Assembly: GCF_041154485.1 (NCBI RefSeq)
Contig: NZ_AP028669.1
Coordinates: forward strand, 2,046,001 to 2,110,000
Length of the DNA stretch: 64,000 nucleotides
Direction: 5' to 3'
Origin: Variovorax sp. V93
Lineage (GTDB): Bacteria; Pseudomonadota; Gammaproteobacteria; Burkholderiales; Burkholderiaceae_C
The position numbers and the translations under genes were made by a program. How positions within the stretch are numbered: position 1 is the first letter of the stretch; each line of letters begins with the position of its first letter. A model generated the notes under the pieces. It was not told the origin of the DNA, did no database searches, and saw only the letters and a program-made list of their open reading frames with translations. This document shows, one piece after another, positions 8,836-17,169 of the stretch.

Positions 8836-8878
8836 CGGGTAATCGGTGGTCGGGGTGCGTGCGGCCATGGTGTCGTCG

Positions 8879-9562
8879 TCAGTCTTTCTGTGTTTCCTGG
8901 TCCATCGAGAACGGAAAGCGCGCCGCCCAGAAATCGGCCAGGCGCGGATCGGCATCCACGCGCCGCACCACCTGCGCCATGCGCGGCGCCACGCGGTAGA
9001 AGCGCCTGCGCCGCGGCGTCCAGCGCGACAGCACGGTCACGTAGAGGTCGAGCATGCTGATCTTCTCGCCGAGCAGGTAGGGCGCGGGCTCGTCGATCTG
9101 CGTGTCCATCAGGTGCCAGCAGTGCGCGATGCGCTCGGCCGTGCGTTCGAGCATCACGGCCTGCGCGGCCGGGTCGGGCGTGAGGCGCGTGGGTTCGTCG
9201 CGCACCCAGAACAGCGAGTAGATGGCCGCCGGCAGGTAGACCATCCATCGCAGGTAGCGCGCACGCAGCGGATCGCCGGGCGCGGGGCAGAGCCCGGCCT
9301 CCGGATAGCGGTCGCCAAGCCAGATCAGCATGGCGGCGCTCTCGGTCATCACCTCGCCCGACGGCAGCACGAGCGCGGGCACCTGCTGCATCGGGTTGAT
9401 GCCCGACATGCGCTCGCGCTCGGAGTCGTTCTCCCAGGGTGAGACATCGACGGTGTCGACCTGCGCGCCGATCAGCGTCAGCGCGGCATGGACCGGCGTG
9501 GCGCCCGAGCCGGGCGCGCCGTAGAGGGTGTAGCGGTCGTTCGAAGCGGATGAAGAAGCCAT
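8879..9562 (-). CDS. Glutathione S-transferase family protein
   Basis: The 227-residue protein has a GST-N thioredoxin-like domain (residues about 10-90, with the VPALVLPSGEVMTESAAM glutathione-binding segment including the Gln-Val-Pro cis-proline and Glu-Ser pair) and an all-helical C-terminal domain (about 100-215). The N-terminal catalytic position is in LYGAPGSGA, which suggests a serine-type enzyme. The substrate is unknown. It precedes the ArsC-like gene on the same strand, and a glutathione/glutaredoxin link between the two is plausible. Confidence 0.88.
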   Translation of the reverse strand: MASSSASNDRYTLYGAPGSGATPVHAALTLIGAQVDTVDVSPWENDSERERMSGINPMQQVPALVLPSGEVMTESAAMLIWLGDRYPEAGLCPAPGDPLRARYLRWMVYLPAAIYSLFWVRDEPTRLTPDPAAQAVMLERTAERIAHCWHLMDTQIDEPAPYLLGEKISMLDLYVTVLSRWTPRRRRFYRVAPRMAQVVRRVDADPRLADFWAARFPFSMDQETQKD

Positions 9563-9594
9563 CCGCCCAGATTACTTCAGCTGCGTGCCGGTTG

Positions 9595-10107
9595 TCACGC
9601 GGCCAGCACGGCGTCGACCTTCTTCAGGCTCTCGAGCGTCTTCACGCAGGCCTCGGCCACCTCGGTGCCCTTGACGGCGAAGTGGCGGTGGAAGTACTTG
9701 CGGTGCTCCACATGCTCGTGGAAGTGGTGCGGCGTGAGCACGGCCGAGAAGATCGGCACATCGGTCTCGAGCTGCAGCGACATCAGCGTGCTGACCACGG
9801 TGCCGGCCACGAACTCGTGGCGGTAGATGCCGCCGTCGACCACCAGCGCGCAGCCCACGATGGCCGCGTACTTGCCCGAGTTGGCGAGCCGCTTGGCATG
9901 CAGCGGAATCTCGAAGGCGCCGGGCACGTCGAAGATGTCGATCAGCTCGTGCGCCACGCCGAGCCGCTCCATCTCGGCAAGGAAGGCGTCGCGCGCCTGG
10001 TGGACGATGTCGGAATGCCATTGCGCCTCGACAAAGGCAATGCGCTCGCCGCGCGGCCTGGCCGTCGCGTCGACGGCGGAAAGGGGAAGGTCGTTGATCT
10101 GACTCAT
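9595..10107 (-). CDS. ribH: 6,7-dimethyl-8-ribityllumazine synthase, type II (RibH2-like)
   Basis: The 170-residue protein has lumazine synthase motifs in order: the FDVPGAFEIPLHAKRLA loop, GCALVVDGGIYRHEFVAG, and PIFSAVLTPHHFHEH with the catalytic His region. It condenses 5-amino-6-ribitylaminouracil with dihydroxybutanone phosphate in riboflavin synthesis. The sequence (Tyr-Arg-His-Glu-Phe-Val and a long C-terminus) is more like the decameric RibH2 type of rhizobia and Brucella than the usual type I enzyme. It stands alone, without ribBA or ribE, behind an FMN riboswitch, so it is probably a flavin-repressed second copy. Confidence 0.93.
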   Translation of the reverse strand: MSQINDLPLSAVDATARPRGERIAFVEAQWHSDIVHQARDAFLAEMERLGVAHELIDIFDVPGAFEIPLHAKRLANSGKYAAIVGCALVVDGGIYRHEFVAGTVVSTLMSLQLETDVPIFSAVLTPHHFHEHVEHRKYFHRHFAVKGTEVAEACVKTLESLKKVDAVLAA

Positions 10108-10207
10108 GGTGTGCCTCTTGAAAGCAGGTTTCCTGAATCAGGGCGCACGAAACCGCGGGGCAGACCGCGCGCTCCAATGCGAAGCGCGCGGGCCGGCCCG
10201 CATTTCG

Positions 10208-10371
10208 CGCTCTCTTTCATCCGGACTGTGACCGTCGGCTTCGGAATCGCACCGAAATCTGCTGACCCCGCCGCCTGTTGCAGGCCTTGGGCGCTCGCGG
10301 GCTCGTGCGGCCCTTCTCTCGAAGAAACCGCCATGACCGCCGGTGGGGAGTTTCGCCCCGCCCTGAGAACG
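10208..10371 (-). promoter_or_regulatory. FMN riboswitch (RFN element) upstream of ribH
   Basis: Read on the minus strand, the segment holds the conserved RFN cores in order: AGGGCGGGGCGAAA then CTCCCCACCGGCGGT near the 5' end, and GGTCAGCAGATTTCGGTG, GATTCCGAAGCCGACGGT and GTCCGGATGAAAGAG near the 3' end. Terminal stem P1 is formed by 10365-10371 with 10208-10214. A GC-rich hairpin (AATGCG at 10176-10181 with CGCATT at 10199-10204) follows and may be the switching element before the ribH ribosome-binding site. FMN binding is expected to lower ribH expression. Confidence 0.95.
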
Positions 10372-10496
10372 CTTGCCGTCCGGCATGCCGGACGACGGTG
10401 CGATTCTAGGAGCGGCCGGCCGCCCGGGTTGTCGCCCGTGCGCCAGACCTTCCGCGGCGCGGGGATTCTCGTTGCATGCAGGAAGGAGGGGGCGGC

Positions 10497-11591
10497 TCAG
10501 CGCTTCGCGAGGAACTGCGTCATGCGTTGCAGTTCGTCGTCCAGCGCCGCGCGGAACGCCGCATCGCGCGGCTTCCGGTCGACGTAGCCGAACGCGGGCC
10601 GGACCCGGCCTTCGGGCGCCGTGACGTTGGCCCAGCCGATCACGCGCTCGTGCCAGAGCATCGGCAGCGCGTAGTAGCCGAACTGCCGCTTCGGCGCCGG
10701 CATGTAGGCTTCGAACTTGTACGTCCAGCCCCACAGCAGCTCGAAGCGGCGGCGATCCCACACCACGGGATCGAAGGGTGCGAGCAGGCGCACTTCCTCG
10801 TCGGGCGCATGGCGCCGCGAAGCCGGGTTTTCATCGACGGGCCAGTACCAGGTGGTGCCATCGATGCGGCAGCTCGCGAGCCGTTCGTCGCGCGCCAGGC
10901 GCAGCGCGGCCTGCGTCTGGGCCGACAGATGCGGCGCGCCGTAGCCGAGCAGCCGCACGAGGTACGTGAGGCTCGCGGCCGGAAGCGGCGCGTATTTGCG
11001 CACCACCAGGTCGATCAGCGCGGCGGCGCGTTGTGCGCGGCCGGCGGGGCTGTCGTCGGCCGGCACATGCGTCACGGCCTCGTAGACGCGCGTGCCGCTG
11101 TCGCGCCGCACCACGCGCAGCATGCCGCGGTAGTGCAGGCCGTCGAGCAGGCGCGTCGTCGCATTGCTCGAGCCGCCCCAGTAGTTCTTGACGCTGCCAT
11201 GCGCAAAGTGCTGTTCGACTTCACGCGGATGCACCGGCCCGTGCTCGCGCACGAAGGCCAGCACGTCGGCGGCCTTGCGCTGCGTATCGGCATCCCAGGC
11301 GCGCCGGGCTTCGCGCGGATGCATCAGCGCCAGGTGCTCGCGCGGCAAAAAGCCGTAGTTGACGAGGCAGTCTTCGTCGATGGAGAGGCGGGTGTAGCGG
11401 CTTTCGAGATCGCCTGCGCGGTAGTCCTTCACGCGGTGGCGCAAGGTCAGATCCTGCGCGCGCGCAGGCGCGCGGATCGGGTCGGCCTGCACGAAGCCGA
11501 GCCGGCGGATCGCGCCCGGCAACGTGGTCGGCTTGAAGAGGGTGCGCGCTATGGCGTAGCGGCGCAGGTCGTCGAGGGTCGGGGTGGCCAT
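10497..11591 (-). CDS. YcaQ/AlkX-like DNA glycosylase (winged-helix HTH_42 family)
   Basis: The 364-residue protein belongs to the HTH_42 superfamily of tandem winged helices. The catalytic motif is visible as Gln-Ala-Asp (Q35-A-D37 in FVQADPIRAPAR). Known YcaQ-type enzymes carry Gln-x-Asp, whereas antibiotic-linked AlkZ enzymes carry Gln-x-Gln. The later segments HPREVEQHF and LLAPFDPVVWDRRR are also typical. Such enzymes excise bulky or cross-linked alkylpurines. The start at 11591 is chosen over an upstream ATG six codons earlier. The gene follows the catabolic operon on the same strand but is unlikely to be functionally part of it. Confidence 0.85.
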   Translation of the reverse strand: MATPTLDDLRRYAIARTLFKPTTLPGAIRRLGFVQADPIRAPARAQDLTLRHRVKDYRAGDLESRYTRLSIDEDCLVNYGFLPREHLALMHPREARRAWDADTQRKAADVLAFVREHGPVHPREVEQHFAHGSVKNYWGGSSNATTRLLDGLHYRGMLRVVRRDSGTRVYEAVTHVPADDSPAGRAQRAAALIDLVVRKYAPLPAASLTYLVRLLGYGAPHLSAQTQAALRLARDERLASCRIDGTTWYWPVDENPASRRHAPDEEVRLLAPFDPVVWDRRRFELLWGWTYKFEAYMPAPKRQFGYYALPMLWHERVIGWANVTAPEGRVRPAFGYVDRKPRDAAFRAALDDELQRMTQFLAKR

Positions 11592-11624
11592 GGGCGAATT
11601 GCAGCACAACCCCGAATGTCTTCG

Positions 11625-12503
11625 CTAGACAGCTTGCTTGTGCCGTTCGATACACGCGTCGAGCGTTTCGCTGCCAGGCCGCTGCCACCAGTCGAGGTTC
11701 GAGAAGATCTCGACTTCGCTGAACCCCGCGAAGCCCGCGTCCTCGACCCAGCCGCGGATCTTCTTCAGTTCGACCACGCCGTCGCCCATCATCCCGCGGT
11801 CGGAGAGCAGGTCGCGCGTGGGCGTGAGCCAGTCGCAGACGTGATACGCCAGCAGCCGCTCGCGGCCGGCGCGGGCGATCTGCTGCTGCAGTTTCGGATC
11901 CCACCAGACGTGATAGATGTCCAGTGCCACGCCCAGCATGCCGCTCCTGCCCGCGTCGAGTTCGTCGCAGATGTCCAGCGCATGTTCGAGCGTGTTGATG
12001 CAGGCGCGGTCGGCCGCTTGCATCGGGTGCAGCGGCTCGATGGCCAGCGGCATGCCGACTTCGCGCGCGTACTCCAGCGATGCGGCGATGCCGTCGCGCA
12101 CCTCGCCGCGGGCGCGGGCAATGTCCTTGTAGGCGGCCTTGCCCTCGAGCGCGCCGGGCAGGGCACCGACCACCAGCACGAGGCAGGGTGCGTTCAGCGT
12201 CCTGGCCTCGTCGATGGCGCGGCGGTTGTCGTCGAGCGCAGCCTTCAGGCCCGCTGCATCGGCCGCCGGAAAAAAGCCGCCGCGGCAGTAGCCCGAAAGG
12301 CCGATGCCGTGCGCCTTCAGCTGCTTCGCGATCTTGCCGAGCCCGACGGCCGCCACCTGGTCGCGCCACGGGCTGATGGCGCGGATGCCGCGCTCGGCGC
12401 ACTGGTCGATGATGCGGTCCAGCGGCACCTCGGCCCCCAGCTGCTTGCGCACGGTGGCGGTGTTGATCGACAGCCAGTCGTGGTTCTGTGAGAAGTCGCG
12501 CAT
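11625..12503 (-). CDS. Sugar phosphate isomerase/epimerase (xylose-isomerase-like TIM barrel)
   Basis: The 292-residue protein has the AP_endonuc_2/IolE-like TIM barrel. Likely metal ligands are the Glu in LAIEPLHPM, the Asp in GVALDIYHVWWDP, His in AYHVCDW and Glu in FSEVEIFSN. It should isomerise or epimerise a sugar or keto-sugar. It is the last gene of the minus-strand operon, and its start lies 9 bp past the end of the DUF993 gene, so the two are translated together. The sugar is unknown. Confidence 0.88.
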   Translation of the reverse strand: MRDFSQNHDWLSINTATVRKQLGAEVPLDRIIDQCAERGIRAISPWRDQVAAVGLGKIAKQLKAHGIGLSGYCRGGFFPAADAAGLKAALDDNRRAIDEARTLNAPCLVLVVGALPGALEGKAAYKDIARARGEVRDGIAASLEYAREVGMPLAIEPLHPMQAADRACINTLEHALDICDELDAGRSGMLGVALDIYHVWWDPKLQQQIARAGRERLLAYHVCDWLTPTRDLLSDRGMMGDGVVELKKIRGWVEDAGFAGFSEVEIFSNLDWWQRPGSETLDACIERHKQAV

Positions 12504-12511
12504 GGCTTCGA

Positions 12512-13699
12512 TCAACTCTCCACGCCGTGCAGCGCCAGCAGCGTCTTCATGCGCCGCACAGCGAGCTCCGGCTGCTCCAGCAGGTTGGCCGCATCGGCCA
12601 GCCGGAACAGCTCGGCAAAGTGCTGCAGCGAGCGCGTGCTCTGCTGGCCGCCCACCATCGTGAAGTGCTTCTGGTGGCCGTTGAGCCAGGCCATGAACAC
12701 CACGCCGGTCTTGTAGAAGCGCGTGGGCGCCGCAAAGATGTGGCGCGACAGCGGCACCGTGGGGCCGAGGATCGCGTGGAACTTCTCGGTGTTGCCTTGC
12801 GCCAGTGCGCCCAGGGCAGCGCTCGCTGCGGGAGCAATGGCGTCGAAGATGCCCAGCAGCGCATCGCTCTTTCCGTGCGTGGGCTCGCTGCCGAAGCCGT
12901 CGCCGGCAATCAGCTCGGCGTAGTTGAAGTCGTCGCCGGTGTACATGCGCACGCCCTTCGGCAGGCGGCGGCGCATCGCGATTTCCTTGTCCTTGTCGAG
13001 CAGCGAGATCTTGATGCCGTCGACCTTGTCGGGATGCGCCGCGATGATGCCGATCGCGGTGTCCATCGCGGCATCGACGTCCTTCGTGCCCCAGTAGCCC
13101 GCCAGTGCCGGGTCGAACATCTCGCCCAGCCAGTGCAGCACCACCGGCTGCTTCGCCTGCGACAGGATGCGGTCGTACACGCGCTCGTAGTCGGCGGGGC
13201 TCTGCGCCACGCGCGCCAGCGCACGGCTCGCCATCACGATCAGTTGGCCGCCCAGCGCCTCGATGGCGGCCATCTGCTCCTCGTAGCCGCGGATCACGTC
13301 GTCGACGCTCTTCACTTCGTCGAGGTTCAGGTGGTCGGTGCCGCAGCCCGAGGCGACCCGCGCGCCCGGCACGTCCCTGGCCGCGTCGAGCGAGCGGCGG
13401 ATCAGCTCGAGCGAGGTCGGCCAGTCCAGGCCCATGCCGCGCTGCGCCGTGTCCATGGCTTCGGCCACGCCCAGGCCCAGCGAGAACAGGTGGCGGCGGT
13501 AGGCGATGGTCGCGTCCCAGTCGACCGCGCTTTGCAGCCATGGGTCGATCGCGGCCAGCGGGTCGGCCACCACGTGCGCGGCCGAATAGGCGATGCGGTT
13601 GAACTTGACGCCCGCATCGGGCTTCACCGGCGCGGTGCCGCGCAGGGCGTAGGGCGCGAGCGAGCCGCTCGCGGTGGGGAGGTTCAGGGTGAGTGCCAT
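12512..13699 (-). CDS. DUF993 (dihydrodipicolinate-synthase-like) protein
   Basis: The 395-residue protein matches DUF993: SDWD-like core (SAVDWDATIAYRRHLFSLG), ASGCGTDHLN and a C-terminal region with RFYKTGVVFMAWLNGHQ. Members have a DapA-like TIM-barrel and are usually found, as here, beside Gfo/Idh dehydrogenases and sugar isomerases. An aldolase or lyase step on a keto-sugar is the likely role, but no reaction is established. The gene ends 8 bp before the isomerase start and begins 10 bp after the Gfo/Idh stop. Confidence 0.9.
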   Translation of the reverse strand: MALTLNLPTASGSLAPYALRGTAPVKPDAGVKFNRIAYSAAHVVADPLAAIDPWLQSAVDWDATIAYRRHLFSLGLGVAEAMDTAQRGMGLDWPTSLELIRRSLDAARDVPGARVASGCGTDHLNLDEVKSVDDVIRGYEEQMAAIEALGGQLIVMASRALARVAQSPADYERVYDRILSQAKQPVVLHWLGEMFDPALAGYWGTKDVDAAMDTAIGIIAAHPDKVDGIKISLLDKDKEIAMRRRLPKGVRMYTGDDFNYAELIAGDGFGSEPTHGKSDALLGIFDAIAPAASAALGALAQGNTEKFHAILGPTVPLSRHIFAAPTRFYKTGVVFMAWLNGHQKHFTMVGGQQSTRSLQHFAELFRLADAANLLEQPELAVRRMKTLLALHGVES

Positions 13700-13709
13700 G
13701 CCCGCCGCC

Positions 13710-14873
13710 TCAGATCTTCAGCTGCGGCACGTCGATCCAGCGCCGGTCCTTCCACGACGCGAGCGCGGCCTCGACCAGCTGCACGCCCTTGGCGCCTTCG
13801 GGCAAGGTCCACTTGTAGGGCTCGTTCTCGACCACATGGCGAATGAAGTGCTCCCACTGGATCTTGAAGCCGTTGTCGTAGACCTGCGAATCCGGAATCT
13901 CCTGCCACTGGTCGAAGAAATTCATCATCTGCTTCTCGTCGGGGTTCCACACCGGGCGCGGCGTGGCCACGCGCGACTGGGCGCGGCAACTCGATAGGCC
14001 CGCCACGGCCGAGCCGTCGGTGCCGTCGACGTGGAAGGTCACGAGGTCGTCGCGGCGCACGCGCGTGGCCCAGCTCATGTTGATCTGCGCGATGACGGGC
14101 TCGCCGTTGTGGCCGGTGAGCTCGCAGGTGGCGTAGGCCGCGTCGTCGGCGGTGGCTTCATAGGGCTTGCCGGCCTCGTCCCAGCGCTTGGGGATGTGGG
14201 TGGCGCCAATGCACGAGACCGACTTCACCTCGCCGAACAGGTTGTCCAGCACGTAGCGCCAGTGGCACATCATGTCCAGGATCATGCCGCCGCCGTCTTC
14301 CTTGCGGTAGTTCCAGCTCGGGCGCTGGATGGGCTGCAGGTCGCCCTCGAACACCCAGTAGCCGAACTCCAGGCGCACACTGAGCATGCGGCCGAAGAAG
14401 CCGGCGCGGCGCAGCATGTCGAGCTTGCGCAGGCCCGGAAGGAAGAGCTTGTCCTGCACGGCGCCGTGCTTCAGGCCCGAACCTTCGGCCAGGCGCGCGA
14501 TCTCGACAGCCTCATTGAGGTTGGTGGCGATCGGCTTCTCGCAATACACGTGCTTGCCGGCGCGGATGGCCTTGGCCAGCAGCGTGGGGCGCATCTGCGT
14601 GGTGCCGGCGTCGAAGAAGATCGTGTCGTCCTTGTTGGCGAGCGCCGCGTCGAGGTCGGTGCCCCAGCGCGCGATGCCGTGCTTCGCTGCGAGTGCTTCC
14701 ATCTTCTCGGCGTTGCGGCCGATGAGGATCGGGTCGGGCATCACCTTGTCGCCGTTGGACAGCGTGACGCCGCCTTGCGCGCGGATCGCGCAGATGGAGC
14801 GGATCAGGTGCTGGTTCATGCCCATGCGGCCGGTGACGCCGTGCATGATGATTCCGAGTCGTTGGGTGGCCAT
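13710..14873 (-). CDS. Gfo/Idh/MocA-family NAD(P)-dependent oxidoreductase
   Basis: The 387-residue protein has an N-terminal Rossmann fold (GVTGRMGMNQHL dinucleotide-binding loop near residues 10-22) and the family catalytic EKP motif (YCEKPIAT, about residue 125). The C-terminal alpha/beta domain contains GGGMILDMMCHWRYVL, giving the Asp and His typical of sugar dehydrogenases. It should oxidise a hydroxyl of a sugar, inositol or sugar acid. It lies between the enolase-like gene and the DUF993 gene in one operon. The ATG at 14873 is chosen since the longer frame enters the spacer. Confidence 0.92.
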   Translation of the reverse strand: MATQRLGIIMHGVTGRMGMNQHLIRSICAIRAQGGVTLSNGDKVMPDPILIGRNAEKMEALAAKHGIARWGTDLDAALANKDDTIFFDAGTTQMRPTLLAKAIRAGKHVYCEKPIATNLNEAVEIARLAEGSGLKHGAVQDKLFLPGLRKLDMLRRAGFFGRMLSVRLEFGYWVFEGDLQPIQRPSWNYRKEDGGGMILDMMCHWRYVLDNLFGEVKSVSCIGATHIPKRWDEAGKPYEATADDAAYATCELTGHNGEPVIAQINMSWATRVRRDDLVTFHVDGTDGSAVAGLSSCRAQSRVATPRPVWNPDEKQMMNFFDQWQEIPDSQVYDNGFKIQWEHFIRHVVENEPYKWTLPEGAKGVQLVEAALASWKDRRWIDVPQLKI

Positions 14874-14904
14874 CGTTTTCTTCCTTGGGTGCGAGAGGGG
14901 TGCT

Positions 14905-16335
14905 TCAGTAGACGGAACGCATGGCGTCCCACGAGATGCCGGCGCCGGGCTTGCCGGTGGCAAAGCCGGGCGCGGTGGCGAGCGGCGACAGGTCGAGCTG
15001 TCCGCCGCGGATGGCGAGGCGCACGGCGCCGTCGCTCGGTTCGTAGAGGCCGGGATGCAGCTTCAGCAAGGCCTGCTGCTCCGCCTCGGGCACGGCCGCA
15101 AGGCCGTTGACGTAATGGTGTCCGTTGCGCTCGACATGCGAGAGGCCGAGCCAGCCGACCAGCGCGAGGTCCTGCTGCACGCCGATGCCGGCCTGCATGG
15201 TCAGGTCTTCGCCGGACAGGAAATAGCGGCTCGCCTTCTCCAGGGCGTTCCAGTGCGCGCAGCGCGCCGCATTGACGACCGACTTGTAGAAGCCCTTGCA
15301 GCTCTTGCTCGACACGCCGGTGTAGCCCAGCGCACGGGCCTGCACGAAGGCATCGAGCGTGGCGTCGGATTCGTCGATGAGCAGGGGGATGCGCTTGCCC
15401 AGCGCTGCCACGTCGCGTTGCAGGGCGGCATCGCGGCGGATCGGCTGTTCGACGAAGGCGGTCTTCTGCGCGAGCTTCCACAGCACGGGCGTCGACAGCA
15501 TGCGGTCGAGGAAGACGGCGAAGTCGCCGGCGTCGGCGTACTGCTCGTTGCCGTCGAGCGTCACGAGCTGCGCGTGGCCGTCGATCACGCGGGCGATGCG
15601 TTCCAGGCGCGCGATGTCCTGCGCCGTGCGGCCGCAGAGCTTGAGCTTGAAATGCGTGAGGCCGTAGCGTTGCACCGCCGCGGCAAGCGTGGTGGGCAGG
15701 CCGTCGGTGGGTGCACCGGGCAGTGCGTCGCTGTCGTCGATGGCATCGGCCAGGCCGACCGTGTGGCGCGCCGCGATGCTGGCGCGCGGCGATCGGCTGG
15801 CCAGGAAGCCAGACATGTCGAAACCGGCGAGGTCCTCGGCCAGTCCGCTGCCGGCGATGTCGATGCCGCACAGGTTGGCGCTCATCGCCGCGGCAAAGCT
15901 CTGGCCCGTGTGCAGGCACAGCGCATCCATCAGCGCGCGGTCGATCAGCGCGGGGCCGTAGCCCGCCACCAGCGCCTGCAGGCCCTTGGCCTTCGCGCGG
16001 GCCTGCAGCGCGGCGTAGTTCGACGCGAAGTGCGTCCAGGCGGTCTGCGCTTCGTCCTCGGCCAGATAGGCTTCGCGCGCATCGCGCAGCGCAAACCGAA
16101 GCTGCTCGAAGTTCTGCTCGTTGGTCAGCGCCGGGTTCTTGTCGAACCACTTGGGCACCATCATCTCGGCCGCAGAGCCTTCGGCCGTGCGGCCGTTCTC
16201 GAAGCGGATGCGCGCCCGCACGTACACCTGGGGGCAGGCCGTGACGGTGGCGGCGCCAAAGCGGAACGGCAGCCTGAGCGCGACGTCGCGCTCGGCAAAC
16301 CGGATCTCCTCGACGTGGAAACGGGGCGCGTCCAT
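14905..16335 (-). CDS. Enolase-superfamily (mandelate racemase-like) sugar-acid dehydratase or racemase
   Basis: The 476-residue protein has an N-terminal capping domain and a modified TIM barrel. Enolase-superfamily residues are visible: Lys-x-Lys in FKLKLCG (about residues 229-231), metal ligands Asp in TLDGNEQ (about 260), Glu in FVEQPI (about 296) and Asp in LIDESD (about 320), then a Lys in SSKSCKG. It is longer than the usual 370-400 residues. It probably dehydrates or epimerises an acid sugar. It is the fifth gene of the TetR-linked operon, just after the ABC importer genes. Confidence 0.87.
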   Translation of the reverse strand: MDAPRFHVEEIRFAERDVALRLPFRFGAATVTACPQVYVRARIRFENGRTAEGSAAEMMVPKWFDKNPALTNEQNFEQLRFALRDAREAYLAEDEAQTAWTHFASNYAALQARAKAKGLQALVAGYGPALIDRALMDALCLHTGQSFAAAMSANLCGIDIAGSGLAEDLAGFDMSGFLASRSPRASIAARHTVGLADAIDDSDALPGAPTDGLPTTLAAAVQRYGLTHFKLKLCGRTAQDIARLERIARVIDGHAQLVTLDGNEQYADAGDFAVFLDRMLSTPVLWKLAQKTAFVEQPIRRDAALQRDVAALGKRIPLLIDESDATLDAFVQARALGYTGVSSKSCKGFYKSVVNAARCAHWNALEKASRYFLSGEDLTMQAGIGVQQDLALVGWLGLSHVERNGHHYVNGLAAVPEAEQQALLKLHPGLYEPSDGAVRLAIRGGQLDLSPLATAPGFATGKPGAGISWDAMRSVY

Positions 16336-16344
16336 GGGTGCGGC

Positions 16345-17124
16345 TCAGTGGTCCAGGATGCCCTGCGAGAAAAAGTGCGCGCGCACCTGCCTGGTGTAGG
16401 CGCCGAATTCGGCCGAGGCCATCACGTCGAGCGTGCGCGGGCGCGGCAGGTCGATGTCGTAGACCGCAGCGATCGAGCCGGGGCGCTCGCTCATCACGAT
16501 CACCCGGTCCGAGAGAAAGATTGCCTCGGGGATGCTGTGCGTGATCAGTATCACGGTCTTCTTCGAGGCCATCCAGATGCGCTGCAGCTCGAGGTTCATC
16601 TTCTCGCGCGTCATCGCATCGAGCGCGCCGAAGGGCTCGTCCATCAGCAGCACCGAGGGGTCATGCAGCAGCGCACGGCAGATCGACGCGCGTTGCTGCA
16701 TGCCGCCCGAAAGCTGCCAGGGGTACTTGCCCTCGAAGCCCTTGAGGCCCGCCATCTCCATCAGCTCGCGCGCCCGGGCCTCGGAGGCCGCCTTGGGAAG
16801 GTGGCGCATCTCGGCCTGCAGCAGGATGTTGTCTTGCACGCTGCGCCAGGGCAGCAGCACCGCGCTCTGGAACACAATGCCCACGTCCTTCTGAGGACCC
16901 TGGATCGGCTTGCCCGCCAGCGTGAGCTCGCCGCCGCTGATCGGCAGCAGGCCCGCCACCATCTTGAGCAGCGTGCTCTTGCCGCAGCCCGAAGGTCCGA
17001 CGACCGAGACGAACTCGCCTTCCTGGATGGCGAAGTCCAGCGGCTTCAGCGACTCGACCGGTCCGTCCTTGCTTTGGTAGGTCTTCGAGACGCCGTGCGC
17101 TTCGATCAGGTTGACTTGGGACAT
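16345..17124 (-). CDS. ABC importer ATPase (SsuB/TauB-type)
   Basis: The 259-residue ATPase has Walker A GPSGCGKST, Q-loop, signature LSGGMQQR, Walker B VLLMDEPFGALD and the H-loop (LITHS). It belongs to the nitrate/sulfonate/taurine/pyrimidine-precursor importer group. An alternative ATG at 17145 adds seven residues. It pairs with the permease (18215-18988) and the NMT1/THI5-like binding protein (17170-18174), forming a complete importer inside the catabolic operon. Confidence 0.94.
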   Translation of the reverse strand: MSQVNLIEAHGVSKTYQSKDGPVESLKPLDFAIQEGEFVSVVGPSGCGKSTLLKMVAGLLPISGGELTLAGKPIQGPQKDVGIVFQSAVLLPWRSVQDNILLQAEMRHLPKAASEARARELMEMAGLKGFEGKYPWQLSGGMQQRASICRALLHDPSVLLMDEPFGALDAMTREKMNLELQRIWMASKKTVILITHSIPEAIFLSDRVIVMSERPGSIAAVYDIDLPRPRTLDVMASAEFGAYTRQVRAHFFSQGILDH

Positions 17125-17169
17125 GGAATGCGTGAAAGGTGGCAACAGCGGGTGCGCGGACGGGAGGGG

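Noticed and set aside
10104..10334. Minus-strand ORF of 76 codons in front of ribH
   Set aside because: It coincides with the FMN riboswitch and has no ribosome site or protein-like composition.
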